Below are positions 56,614 through 64,000 of a stretch of DNA of 64,000 bases, in pieces. The translations under genes and the position numbers were made by a program. The DNA comes from Marinobacter sp. LQ44 (GTDB taxonomy: Bacteria > Pseudomonadota > Gammaproteobacteria > Pseudomonadales > Oleiphilaceae): the NCBI RefSeq assembly GCF_001447155.2, contig NZ_CP014754.1:4278001-4342000 (forward strand). The letters run 5' to 3'. The notes below the pieces were generated by a model. That model searched no databases. It was not told the DNA's origin and worked only from the letters and a program-made list of their open reading frames with translations. Each line of letters opens with the position of its first letter. Position 1 is the stretch's first letter.

Positions 56614-58146
56614 TCAGGAAGAACACTCTAGCATTTCCGGGCTGAATTGGGACTGCAGGTAGTCTTTTAGCTTCTGGAGTTCCGCCTCGTTGATGTAGAG
56701 CCCCTGTTTTGTTCTTCGCCAAAGGACGTCTTCCGGAGTAACAGCCCATTCCCTCGTCACCAGGTAATCGACCTCCCGTTGGCTGAGAGTGTCGGTAAAC
56801 CAGTGCCCGAGGTCGTCCCTGGATTTGCAGCCGGCCAGGATCTGATGGCTGTCGGTACCATAACAGCGCACGAATCTTCGGATACTGTCGGTGTTCAGCC
56901 ACGGGTAGTTAATCTCAAGCTCCGCCGCCAGTTGTTGCTGGTTACCAAAGTCACCACCCGGCAGAATGGCCTGCCTGGTCCAGGATTTTCCGGCGCCAGG
57001 GAAGTACTCGCATACTTTGTCGGTCACCGCCTCGGCCAGCTTCCGGAAGGTGGTGATCTTGCCGCCGAAAACGGAGATCAGGGGCGGCTGGCCGTCCTCT
57101 TCGTCTACCTCAAAGGAGTAGTCCCTGGAGGCAGTCTGGGCGGTCCCCTGTTCATCATCCATCAGTGGCCGGACACCGGAGTAGCTCCACACCACATCTT
57201 CCGGCCCAAGCTGTCGACGGAAGTACTGGTTGACGATGGTCAGCAGGTAATCAGTTTCTTCCGGTGATATCCGGGCCTCGGACGGGTTGCCTTCGTAATC
57301 CACATCGGTGGTGCCAATGAGGGAGAAGTGTTCTTCGTAAGGGATGACGAAGACGATGCGCTCGTCCTGATTCTGCAGGATGTAGGCCTCGGTGTCGGCG
57401 TTCAGGCGGGGCACCACAATGTGGCTGCCTTTCACCATCCGTATCTGTTTCGGGGCCTGCATGCCGAAACTGTCACCGAACAACTGGCTGACCCAGGGGC
57501 CGGTGGCATTGACAATAACCTTGGCGTGGACCGTGTGTTGGCGATCCCTGCGGGTGTCTTCCAGTACTGCTCTCCAGCGCGGGCCCTGGCGGCTGGCCTG
57601 AATACACCGGGTTTGTGTCAGTATGGTGGCGCCTTTCTGTTGCGCCTTGCGGGCGGACAGCACCACCAGCCGGGCATCGTCCACCCAGCCGTCTGAATAC
57701 TCGAAACCTTTGGTAATGTCGGGTTTCAGGGGAGAGTTCTGGTCAAAGCTGATGGCCCGTGAGCCAGGTAGCATTTCCCGCTTTGCCAGGTGGTCGTACA
57801 GAAACAGCCCGGTACGAATCATCCATGCAGGGCGCAAGTGGGGCTGGTGAGGCAGTCGAAAGCGCATGGGCCACATGATGTGTGGCGCATTGCGTAACAG
57901 CGCCTCTCGCTCGGCCAGGGCCTCCCGGACCAACCGGAATTCATAATGCTCCAGGTACCGAAGCCCGCCGTGGATCAGCTTGCTGCTGCTTGATGAGGTG
58001 GCGGATGCCAGATCGTTCATCTCGCACAGTATGACGTTCAGGCCACGCCCGGCAGCGTCCATGGCAATACCGGTACCGTTAACACCGCCGCCGATAACCA
58101 GCAGATCGCACTGGTCAGGAACGCCTGACGGTTCATTTGCTTCCAT
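56614..58146 (-). CDS. glpD: Aerobic glycerol-3-phosphate dehydrogenase
   Basis: A 510-residue FAD enzyme bound to the inner membrane, passing electrons from glycerol-3-phosphate to quinone. The FAD site is LLVIGGGVNGTGIAMDAAGRG (near residue 16), and further signatures are SSSSKLIHGGLRYLEHYEF, GTTDVDYEGNP and FGGKITTFRKLAE. The ATG at 58146 is chosen; a GTG at 58173 is possible. No glpF or glpK is nearby. It could use glycerol-3-phosphate released by the GDPD enzyme at 2.2-4 kb. Confidence 0.95.
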   Translation of the reverse strand: MEANEPSGVPDQCDLLVIGGGVNGTGIAMDAAGRGLNVILCEMNDLASATSSSSSKLIHGGLRYLEHYEFRLVREALAEREALLRNAPHIMWPMRFRLPHQPHLRPAWMIRTGLFLYDHLAKREMLPGSRAISFDQNSPLKPDITKGFEYSDGWVDDARLVVLSARKAQQKGATILTQTRCIQASRQGPRWRAVLEDTRRDRQHTVHAKVIVNATGPWVSQLFGDSFGMQAPKQIRMVKGSHIVVPRLNADTEAYILQNQDERIVFVIPYEEHFSLIGTTDVDYEGNPSEARISPEETDYLLTIVNQYFRRQLGPEDVVWSYSGVRPLMDDEQGTAQTASRDYSFEVDEEDGQPPLISVFGGKITTFRKLAEAVTDKVCEYFPGAGKSWTRQAILPGGDFGNQQQLAAELEINYPWLNTDSIRRFVRCYGTDSHQILAGCKSRDDLGHWFTDTLSQREVDYLVTREWAVTPEDVLWRRTKQGLYINEAELQKLKDYLQSQFSPEMLECSS

Positions 58147-58295
58147 TCGTTGACTGCTTTGCCCTGTTAACACGCCTGCTTGCCCCTGATCATCCTTTGA
58201 GTGAATGCTGATTATCAGAGAATGAACGCAGGGGGTAAAGCGACGGCGTCACTGAATGGCCGCCCCGTGGGCAGGATGCCCCGGGGCCGGCCGGG

Positions 58296-59546
58296 TCAGA
58301 GTGAAACCGGTTTGCCGGCTTCACGGCGGCGAGCTTCCCACTCTTCCCTGGTCTGGGCGGCCTCGTCGCCGGGCATGGAATCGATGATGTCGAAGTAGTC
58401 CGAGCTGAACTGGTCCGCCATGATCTTCTCACGGGGTTTTACCTTCACCACATAGACGGTCTGCACGTTCTGGTGGTCAAACGCCCGCCAGTACTGCTCG
58501 TCTTTCAGGAAGCTATAGCGATGCCCCTCAAGTTCCCGGATGACCGCTCGGGTATTGGTGGTGCCGGCCCGTTCGACGGCGGCTTTGTACTGGTAAACAA
58601 TGCTGTAGGCCGACGCGGCAGACGAAGATGGGCGCATTTCATAGCGGCTGGAAAAGGCCTCAACAAAATCTTTGCCGCGCTGATAGTTGTTTTCATAGGG
58701 CAGGTTCCATACCCAGGGGGCGGCGCCTACCACCCCTTCCATGATGGTTGGTCCGACCTGGCGTGCCATACCCAGAGTGAGGTTTGGCACCACAACCTGC
58801 ATTCGTTTGGTCAGGCCCATTTCATAGGCGGCGTTAAGGGCTCTGACCATGTCGTCGCCAAACAGCACCAGCATCAGTACTTCGGCGTCACTCTCGGCTG
58901 CTTGCTCCAGGGCCACCCGGAAGTCAGTAATCAGCGCCCGGGGGAAGGGCGTTTTCACGCCTTTATGCTGTTCTGTGTCTTCGGTGTTGGAAAACTTGCG
59001 CACAGACTCTTCCACTGACCAGCCCCAGGTGTAGTCAGCAGTGATGTAGAAGTAGTTCTGGTCTGCGTGGTGGCGATTGAGGTATTGGCTCAAGGCCTTG
59101 GCGGTCATCCAGGCATTGTAGGGTTCCCGGAACATATGGCTGTGGCCTTCACTGCCGGTGGTGGCATTGGAATAGGTAAGGGTGCCGAAATAGAGTCGAT
59201 TGCGATCCCTGGCTGCCTTGCCTGATGAAATGGCAACGGCACTGGATACTCCGCCAAAGACCATCTGTGCACCCTCACGGTCGATAAGCTCGGCAGTGTT
59301 CTGCGCGCCCTGGTCGGGTTCACCGCGGGAATTGCGGATAACCAGTTCCAGGGGTTGCCCCATCACGCCGCCGGCTCGATTGATCTCATCAACCGCCAGG
59401 AAAGCCCCCAGTCGTTGTTGAAGCCCCTGGTCTTTGTACCGGCCAGTCTGTGGGTAGTTGAGTCCTATCTTGAGTGCTTCTGCATACACTACCGAGCTGC
59501 CCAGCAGCAGTAGACATGCCGTGAGCAGGAAGTTTCTGAAAGTCAT
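58296..59546 (-). CDS. LivJ/UrtA-type periplasmic substrate-binding protein (orphan)
   Basis: A 416-residue protein with signal peptide MTFRNFLLTACLLLLGSS ending at VYA. It has the type I periplasmic fold of amino-acid, amide and urea receptors (KIGLNYPQTGRYKDQGLQQR, AFLAVDEINRAGGVMGQPLEL, YFYITADYTWGWSVEESV). No permease or ATPase genes are in the window. The start at 59546 fits the signal peptide. It is divergent from a chemoreceptor gene, so it may serve in sensing, or feed a transporter elsewhere. The ligand is unknown. Confidence 0.85.
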   Translation of the reverse strand: MTFRNFLLTACLLLLGSSVVYAEALKIGLNYPQTGRYKDQGLQQRLGAFLAVDEINRAGGVMGQPLELVIRNSRGEPDQGAQNTAELIDREGAQMVFGGVSSAVAISSGKAARDRNRLYFGTLTYSNATTGSEGHSHMFREPYNAWMTAKALSQYLNRHHADQNYFYITADYTWGWSVEESVRKFSNTEDTEQHKGVKTPFPRALITDFRVALEQAAESDAEVLMLVLFGDDMVRALNAAYEMGLTKRMQVVVPNLTLGMARQVGPTIMEGVVGAAPWVWNLPYENNYQRGKDFVEAFSSRYEMRPSSSAASAYSIVYQYKAAVERAGTTNTRAVIRELEGHRYSFLKDEQYWRAFDHQNVQTVYVVKVKPREKIMADQFSSDYFDIIDSMPGDEAAQTREEWEARRREAGKPVSL

Positions 59547-59908
59547 TGTGGTTGGCCTCCAACGGTTTGGACCCCGAATGCGGGTTATTTTTGTTGTTCG
59601 GATCAAACAGGATTAGTGTCTGCCCTCGTTAGTGGACCAACAATGGGACTAAAGTGGAATTTGGCGTAACAATTTGTAGGGTCTTGATATACATCAGGTT
59701 GTGCGAAAATAGTGCGTAATCTGGTGTCAGGTTTTGTGTGTGCACCAAACTGGTGCCCGGTAATCTGTGTGTTGCAGGGGGATTGGTGTGAATTGGCTCA
59801 CGTTTGGGCGTTGGGGCGCTGGCAGGCCCGATCTTTGCTGAGGTCTCAGGGTTCCGAGGGGGCGAATAACTCTGTTCTGCTCCGATGTCCGGTCTGGAGA
59901 ATCCTGAA
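59547..59908. promoter_or_regulatory. 362-bp divergent promoter region, binding protein / chemoreceptor
   Basis: No gene is visible. The only symmetric element I see is GCACCA-AAC-TGGTGC at about 59740-59754. No convincing sigma-54 or sigma-28 promoter was found by eye. Confidence 0.3.
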
Positions 59909-62056
59909 ATGACTCTGAAAAGCTACAAAATGAACCTGTCTGCCGGTGAGCGTTCCTGGTTGCCTGTCTTTGGGCGTAACGGAAAGCTGGCCATGCGCTG
60001 GTCCAGTTTCCTGAACCGAAACATGTACGAGACCAATGAACAGATATTCGAGAACCTGGCCAGAACCAGGCGTGATGCCCTGATTGGGTGGGCAGACCAC
60101 AAGTGGTCGTTTCTGGAATCCGTTGCTGGCCGCCTGTATGGCAAGAACCCCGAAGCTCTGGGGGAGACTATTGCCCAGACCTCCACCCGGCTAAGGGAGA
60201 TATCCGAGCTGTTTGTGGTGGCCGAGGATGGCCAGGTTGTTGCGTCCAGCGTGCCTGTCCGCAACGGCAAGCGTGACCTGGCTCCGGAGGCAGTCCGGAG
60301 GGGAACGGGTGAGCGTTTCCTGCATGGTCCTTACCGGGACCCGGTAACGGCGTCGTTGGGCAAAACCACCAGTCGGTTTCACGATGCGGTGACTCTGATG
60401 TTCTATCAGCCGATCGAGTTGGCCGGGGGGCAGCGGGCAGCTGTGTGTGCGCGAATTCCCAATGATGTGATGAGCGATCTGATTCAGCGTGAGGCCGGAC
60501 ACGTTTTTGAGGAGTCCGGCGACAACTACCTGTTCATGATCGACAGTCGTTTTGACAAGTCCATCTCGCCGGGAACGGCGCTGTCCCGATCCCGCTTCGA
60601 AGATGCCACCTTCAGCCACGGCGATAATCTCAAAGACGGCATAGAAACCGGCTTTGGCGTGGTGCGTATTCGGGAGCACACTGAATTCGAGATCCGGTTT
60701 ACCGATCCGGCAACCGGCCGCTTGCACCCCGGTGTCAGGGAGACCATTGCCAATGGTGAGAACCTGTACGTGCTGTACCCGGGCTATTCCGACTATCGAC
60801 ACATCCCGGTGATTGGCAAGGGCATCACCTTTCAGATGCCTGGTTCGCCTGATACCTGGGGCATGATGTGTGAAGGCGATCTGGAAGAGGTATACCGACG
60901 GCGCTCCATCAGCTGGCGGTTATCCAGTCGTTTGGGCTTGCTGGCCGCGGCGCTGTGGCTGGTGAATGTTGCGTTGTCCACGTTGGGGGTGTCGGTATGG
61001 CTCGAAAGCGGGATCAATGCCCTGGCGATTTTCGCCATGGTGATGATCTTCCGGTCCACTTCCGTCAAACCGGTGTCGGAGCAGTTGTCCGCCATGGGGG
61101 ATATCATCCGTGACATTGCCGAGGGCGGAGGCAACTTGCGGCAAAGGATTGACCTGAGCCGGACGCGCCGGGATGAGAGCGGGGATCTGGCCCGCTGGAC
61201 CAACAGCTTTATTGACAGCCTGGATGGCATGGTGGGCCAGGTGTTGACACTGGCCGCAGACTCCCGGCAAGCCAGTGACCAGATGGTGACCCACAATCGC
61301 AGCGCCTATGAGCGGGTTCAGTCTGTGTTGGCTCATATCGACGATATGGTGCACGGTGCCGGTGTTCAGGAAAAAGAAATCAATAACGCGTCAACGACCG
61401 CTGAGGAAATGCGGGAAGGCATGGACGCGGTGGTCAGCCGTGCCCAGGCGCAATTTGCCCGGGTCAGTGAGGAAGCACGGAGTATCCGGACGGTGATCAC
61501 TCGTTCAGCCGATGGAATCCGGGCTGCCAACGATCGGACTGAGGAAATCAGCAAAACTGCCCTGGTCATCAACGATATTGCAGCCCAGACCAACCTGCTT
61601 GCCCTGAATGCGGCGATTGAAGCCGCCCGGGCTGGGGAGTCAGGCCGCGGATTTGCGGTAGTCGCGGATGAAGTGCGCCAGCTGGCCAGCCGCACAGCAA
61701 AGGCAACGGAAGAGATTGGCCAGCGTCTGCAAGGCGTGCAAGACGAGACACAAAGGGCCGTGGCCGTTATGGAGGAGGGGATTTCGGAAATGGAGAACCG
61801 GCTTGCCAAAGCGGAAGCTGCCGCCGACGACAGCTCGGACTTGCATCATATGGTTGGCAAGCTGTTTCGGGCCATTGCCAGCATTGAGCAAACGAATCGC
61901 GAGCAAAGTCAGCAGACCCACGGCGTCTCGGAAAGTGCGGCGGCCATGCGTGGCGTGGTAGAACAGCTATCTGCGAGCTCAGAGCGAACGCAGGCCGCAG
62001 CGGCAAAGTTGCAGAGGCTGACGGGACAGTTTCAGGTCTCTGCCGAGGTTGCCTGA
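59909..62056 (+). CDS. Methyl-accepting chemotaxis protein with N-terminal sensor lacking a leading membrane helix
   Basis: A 715-residue chemoreceptor starting [17 protein letters not shown] (59909, GGAGA upstream). Residues 1 to about 335 look like a double-Cache-type sensor ([38 protein letters not shown]) but no hydrophobic helix precedes it. Two close membrane segments follow at about 343-362 and 370-388 with only a short turn. A HAMP-like linker and coiled coil lead to the signalling tip [20 protein letters not shown] (about 555-575). This topology puts the sensor in the cytoplasm. It probably signals to CheA/CheW encoded elsewhere. Confidence 0.9.
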   Translation: MTLKSYKMNLSAGERSWLPVFGRNGKLAMRWSSFLNRNMYETNEQIFENLARTRRDALIGWADHKWSFLESVAGRLYGKNPEALGETIAQTSTRLREISELFVVAEDGQVVASSVPVRNGKRDLAPEAVRRGTGERFLHGPYRDPVTASLGKTTSRFHDAVTLMFYQPIELAGGQRAAVCARIPNDVMSDLIQREAGHVFEESGDNYLFMIDSRFDKSISPGTALSRSRFEDATFSHGDNLKDGIETGFGVVRIREHTEFEIRFTDPATGRLHPGVRETIANGENLYVLYPGYSDYRHIPVIGKGITFQMPGSPDTWGMMCEGDLEEVYRRRSISWRLSSRLGLLAAALWLVNVALSTLGVSVWLESGINALAIFAMVMIFRSTSVKPVSEQLSAMGDIIRDIAEGGGNLRQRIDLSRTRRDESGDLARWTNSFIDSLDGMVGQVLTLAADSRQASDQMVTHNRSAYERVQSVLAHIDDMVHGAGVQEKEINNASTTAEEMREGMDAVVSRAQAQFARVSEEARSIRTVITRSADGIRAANDRTEEISKTALVINDIAAQTNLLALNAAIEAARAGESGRGFAVVADEVRQLASRTAKATEEIGQRLQGVQDETQRAVAVMEEGISEMENRLAKAEAAADDSSDLHHMVGKLFRAIASIEQTNREQSQQTHGVSESAAAMRGVVEQLSASSERTQAAAAKLQRLTGQFQVSAEVA

Positions 62057-62079
62057 CGGATAGTCGCAGCCCGGCGACC

Positions 62080-63804
62080 TCAGGCCGTCTCTGCGACGTC
62101 CGGATTAAACAGATGGTACTGGTTTCGGCCGTCCCGCTTGGACCGATACATAGCGATGTCGGCTCCGTGCAGTAGCTCTTGCACCGTGGTTCCGTCTTCC
62201 GGATACAGGCTGATGCCGATGCTGGAGCCGATCTGGATATTGTCGTTATTGATCCTGTAGGGATTTCGGTTCAGCTCGATCAGCCGCTCCGCCACCTGGA
62301 TGACGTCCGAAAGCTTGTCGAGTTCCGGCAGCAGCACAATGAACTCATCGCCGCCGAGCCGCGCGAGGGTGTCGTCCTCACGCAGGTAATCGCGCACCCG
62401 GGTGGTAAATTGCAGCAGAAGCTCGTCACCGACCGCATGGCCAAGGGTGTCGTTTACCTCTTTGAACTGGTCCAGGTCGATAAACATCACCGCCAGCAAC
62501 ATGTCTTTTCGGTGTGCGTGGCGTATGGCATGTTCCAGACGATCTTCCAGCAGTCGCCGGTTGGGAACGCCGGTAAGTGCGTCGTAGTAGGCGAGCTGGC
62601 GGATCTGCTCTTCGTTCTTGCGATTCTGGGTAATGTCGGTGAACAGGCCGGCGTAGTGCGTGGTCTGCCCGTGATCATCAGTGATGGCGGTGATGGTCAG
62701 GAGTTCCAGGTAAAGCTCGCCGGTTTTGCGCCGGTTCCAGATCTCACCGCGCCAGTAGCCATGGGTTGTCAGGGACTGCCACATGCGCTTGTAGAACTCC
62801 GCATCGTGCCGGCCGGAGGATAGTACCTCTGGTGTGCGCCCGATGACCTCGTCCGGACTGTATCCGGTCAGTTGGGTAAAGGCCGGGTTCACGAATTCGA
62901 TCCTGACATCCTTGTCGGTCACCATAATGCCTTCGAACGAGGATTCGATAACCCTCTCGGCCAGCTGCAGAGTACGGCGGGACTTTGCCAGCGCCTGGTC
63001 CCGCTGTTCGAGCGCTTCCCGCAGGTCATCCAGGTACATCTGTTCGGCGCCAGCGAGCATATCCTGGTAGCCGATCAGACCGGTCACTTCACCACTCAGG
63101 TTGACCACCGCCAAGTGCCGTATCCGGTGATCAATCAGCAAATCCCGGGCGTGGATCAACGGGTCTTCTTCGTTGACGGTGAGCAGGGGGCGCGTCGCCA
63201 GCTCATGTACCGGAGTGTTGCTGGTGTGGCGGGCGATAAAACGCACCATATCCCTTTCGGTCAGGATGCCCAGTTCACCGTCGCCACAAGTCACCACCAC
63301 CGCATCTGCGTGGTGATGGTGCATCTGGCTGGCTACTTCAGCGAGTGATTGGGTTCCATTGGCCAACAAGGGTGGCCGGGCAACCACGGCCCGGACTTCC
63401 CGGAGTTTCAGGTAGGGTTCCAGCCCCTGATTGAGCGCCAGGTCAGTCTGGGACAAGATGCCAACGGGTGCTTCATTTTCATCGACGACCAGGAAGTGTC
63501 GCTTGCCGCTGTCTCTCAATCTGATGGCTGCCTGGCCGGCGTCCATGGTGCTGGGTAAGGTCAGAACCGGAGAGCTCATCACCGTGCTGACCGGCTGGTT
63601 GAACCGGTCGGGGTCACTGAAATCCAGTGCCAGGGCATCATGTTCTGTCCAGATGCCGATCACCTGATCCTGGTCCGCGATCAGGATCGAGCTAACGGAG
63701 TTTTCCGACATTCGCGCCGCTGCGTCGGCAATACTGGTTTGAGGACTACATTGCAGTAAAAGCCCGCTGTACATAATGCGGGAAATGGGGAGCGGCTGCG
63801 CCAT
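62080..63804 (-). CDS. CBS-CBS-PAS-GGDEF diguanylate cyclase
   Basis: A 574-residue cytoplasmic protein starting MAQPLPISRIMYSG at 63804. Two CBS pairs lie at about 5-125 and 130-260 (VSSILIADQDQVIGIWTE; RHFLVVDENEAPVGILSQTD; ADAVVVTCGDGELGILTERD; RHLAVVNLSGEVTGLIGYQD). A coiled linker, a PAS domain (about 280-400; IEFVNPAFTQLTGYSPDEV) and an intact GGDEF domain (RLGGDEFIVLL near residue 480) follow. The preceding REDD fits an inhibitory I-site. It should make c-di-GMP, with CBS domains perhaps sensing adenine nucleotides. No EAL domain is present. Confidence 0.93.
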   Translation of the reverse strand: MAQPLPISRIMYSGLLLQCSPQTSIADAAARMSENSVSSILIADQDQVIGIWTEHDALALDFSDPDRFNQPVSTVMSSPVLTLPSTMDAGQAAIRLRDSGKRHFLVVDENEAPVGILSQTDLALNQGLEPYLKLREVRAVVARPPLLANGTQSLAEVASQMHHHHADAVVVTCGDGELGILTERDMVRFIARHTSNTPVHELATRPLLTVNEEDPLIHARDLLIDHRIRHLAVVNLSGEVTGLIGYQDMLAGAEQMYLDDLREALEQRDQALAKSRRTLQLAERVIESSFEGIMVTDKDVRIEFVNPAFTQLTGYSPDEVIGRTPEVLSSGRHDAEFYKRMWQSLTTHGYWRGEIWNRRKTGELYLELLTITAITDDHGQTTHYAGLFTDITQNRKNEEQIRQLAYYDALTGVPNRRLLEDRLEHAIRHAHRKDMLLAVMFIDLDQFKEVNDTLGHAVGDELLLQFTTRVRDYLREDDTLARLGGDEFIVLLPELDKLSDVIQVAERLIELNRNPYRINNDNIQIGSSIGISLYPEDGTTVQELLHGADIAMYRSKRDGRNQYHLFNPDVAETA

Positions 63805-63870
63805 CGATAATCCTGTTTTTATCAGCGTTTTATCACCGCTCCAGTTTAGCAACGACCGGCCTCCGCTGCC

Positions 63871-64000
63871 TTAACTTTCACGTAGCTGCAGGGCTTTCAC
63901 TTTAGCTGGTTCAGTGGCTTCGGTCTCGAACACTTTCTACACCTGCTTCAGGCCATCCAGGTCGCGTACTTCGGATACCTTGCGGGCCTGATCCATGGCA
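63871..64000 (-). pseudogene. C-terminal end of an unidentified gene, with an in-frame TAG
   Basis: The minus strand at the window edge reads AMDQARKVSEVRDLDGLKQV, then TAG at 63939-63937. The same frame continues as a coding-like KVFETEATEPAKVKALQLRES to a TAA at 63871. The charged, helical sequence recalls the C-terminus of phasins (PHA granule proteins), but this is weak. Either the protein ends at the TAG or a CAG codon mutated to TAG and removed about 22 residues. Too little of the gene is visible to decide. Confidence 0.35.

Noticed and set aside
59780..59850. Sigma-54 promoter candidate (CTGGCAGG...TTTGCT) before the chemoreceptor
   Set aside because: The spacing between the GG and GC elements is 16 instead of 12 bases.
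1..64000. CRISPR arrays, prophage genes, toxin-antitoxin or defence systems
   Set aside because: Looked for on both strands; no regularly spaced repeats with unique spacers, no cas, phage structural or restriction genes were seen.

Overview
The window reads as a chromosomal segment of a marine gammaproteobacterium, most likely Marinobacter or a close relative. The evidence is GC-rich coding sequence, Pseudomonas-like core gene order (lpxH-ppiB / glnS-cysS-folD-tRNA cluster-tig-clpP-clpX-lon-hupB-ppiD), Pseudomonas-type Entner-Doudoroff (ED) genes under HexR, and marine-type maltodextrin genes. The genus is an inference from protein character and gene order; no database was searched.

Region 1 (1-8.4 kb): the N-terminus of a LysR regulator (FinR-like), a tandem universal stress protein, ferredoxin-NADP reductase (fpr), a coupled pair of membrane GDPD phosphodiesterase and LtaS-like sulfatase-fold protein, and an unusual three-part membrane/PQQ sugar dehydrogenase fusion.

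Region 2 (8.4-28 kb): conserved housekeeping genes lpxH, ppiB, glnS, cysS, glcB, folD, four tRNAs (Pro, Arg, His, Leu), tig, clpP, clpX, lon, hupB and ppiD. Three kinds of insertion interrupt the usual order: malate synthase G between cysS and folD, a REP-like palindrome array that supplies the last codons and stop of folD, and a complete-looking group II intron directly after the clpX terminator.

Region 3 (28-56.6 kb): one large carbohydrate cluster. It holds a small carbohydrate-binding-like lipoprotein, pullulanase, maltoporin, hexR, zwf-pgl-eda, pyk, gap, edd-glk, a UDG-like gene, an aldo-keto reductase, an amylase lipoprotein, malE-malF-malG, malK, a GH13 alpha-glucosidase and malT. Together these can degrade alpha-glucans outside and in the periplasm, import maltodextrins through LamB and MalEFGK, hydrolyse them to glucose, phosphorylate it with Glk, and run the ED route to pyruvate and glyceraldehyde-3-phosphate. 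No maltodextrin phosphorylase or amylomaltase is present here, so the local route is purely hydrolytic. Two regulatory motifs recur: TGTAGT-led sites beside hexR/zwf and gap/edd (HexR candidates), and CTACGCCCC / GGAGGATG elements beside pulA, lamB, malE and the alpha-glucosidase (MalT candidates). The last forms a six-copy array with exact 10-bp spacing.

Region 4 (56.6-64 kb): glpD, an orphan LivJ-type substrate-binding protein divergent from a chemoreceptor whose sensor has no preceding membrane segment, a CBS-PAS-GGDEF diguanylate cyclase, and the C-terminal end of a further gene that may carry a nonsense codon.
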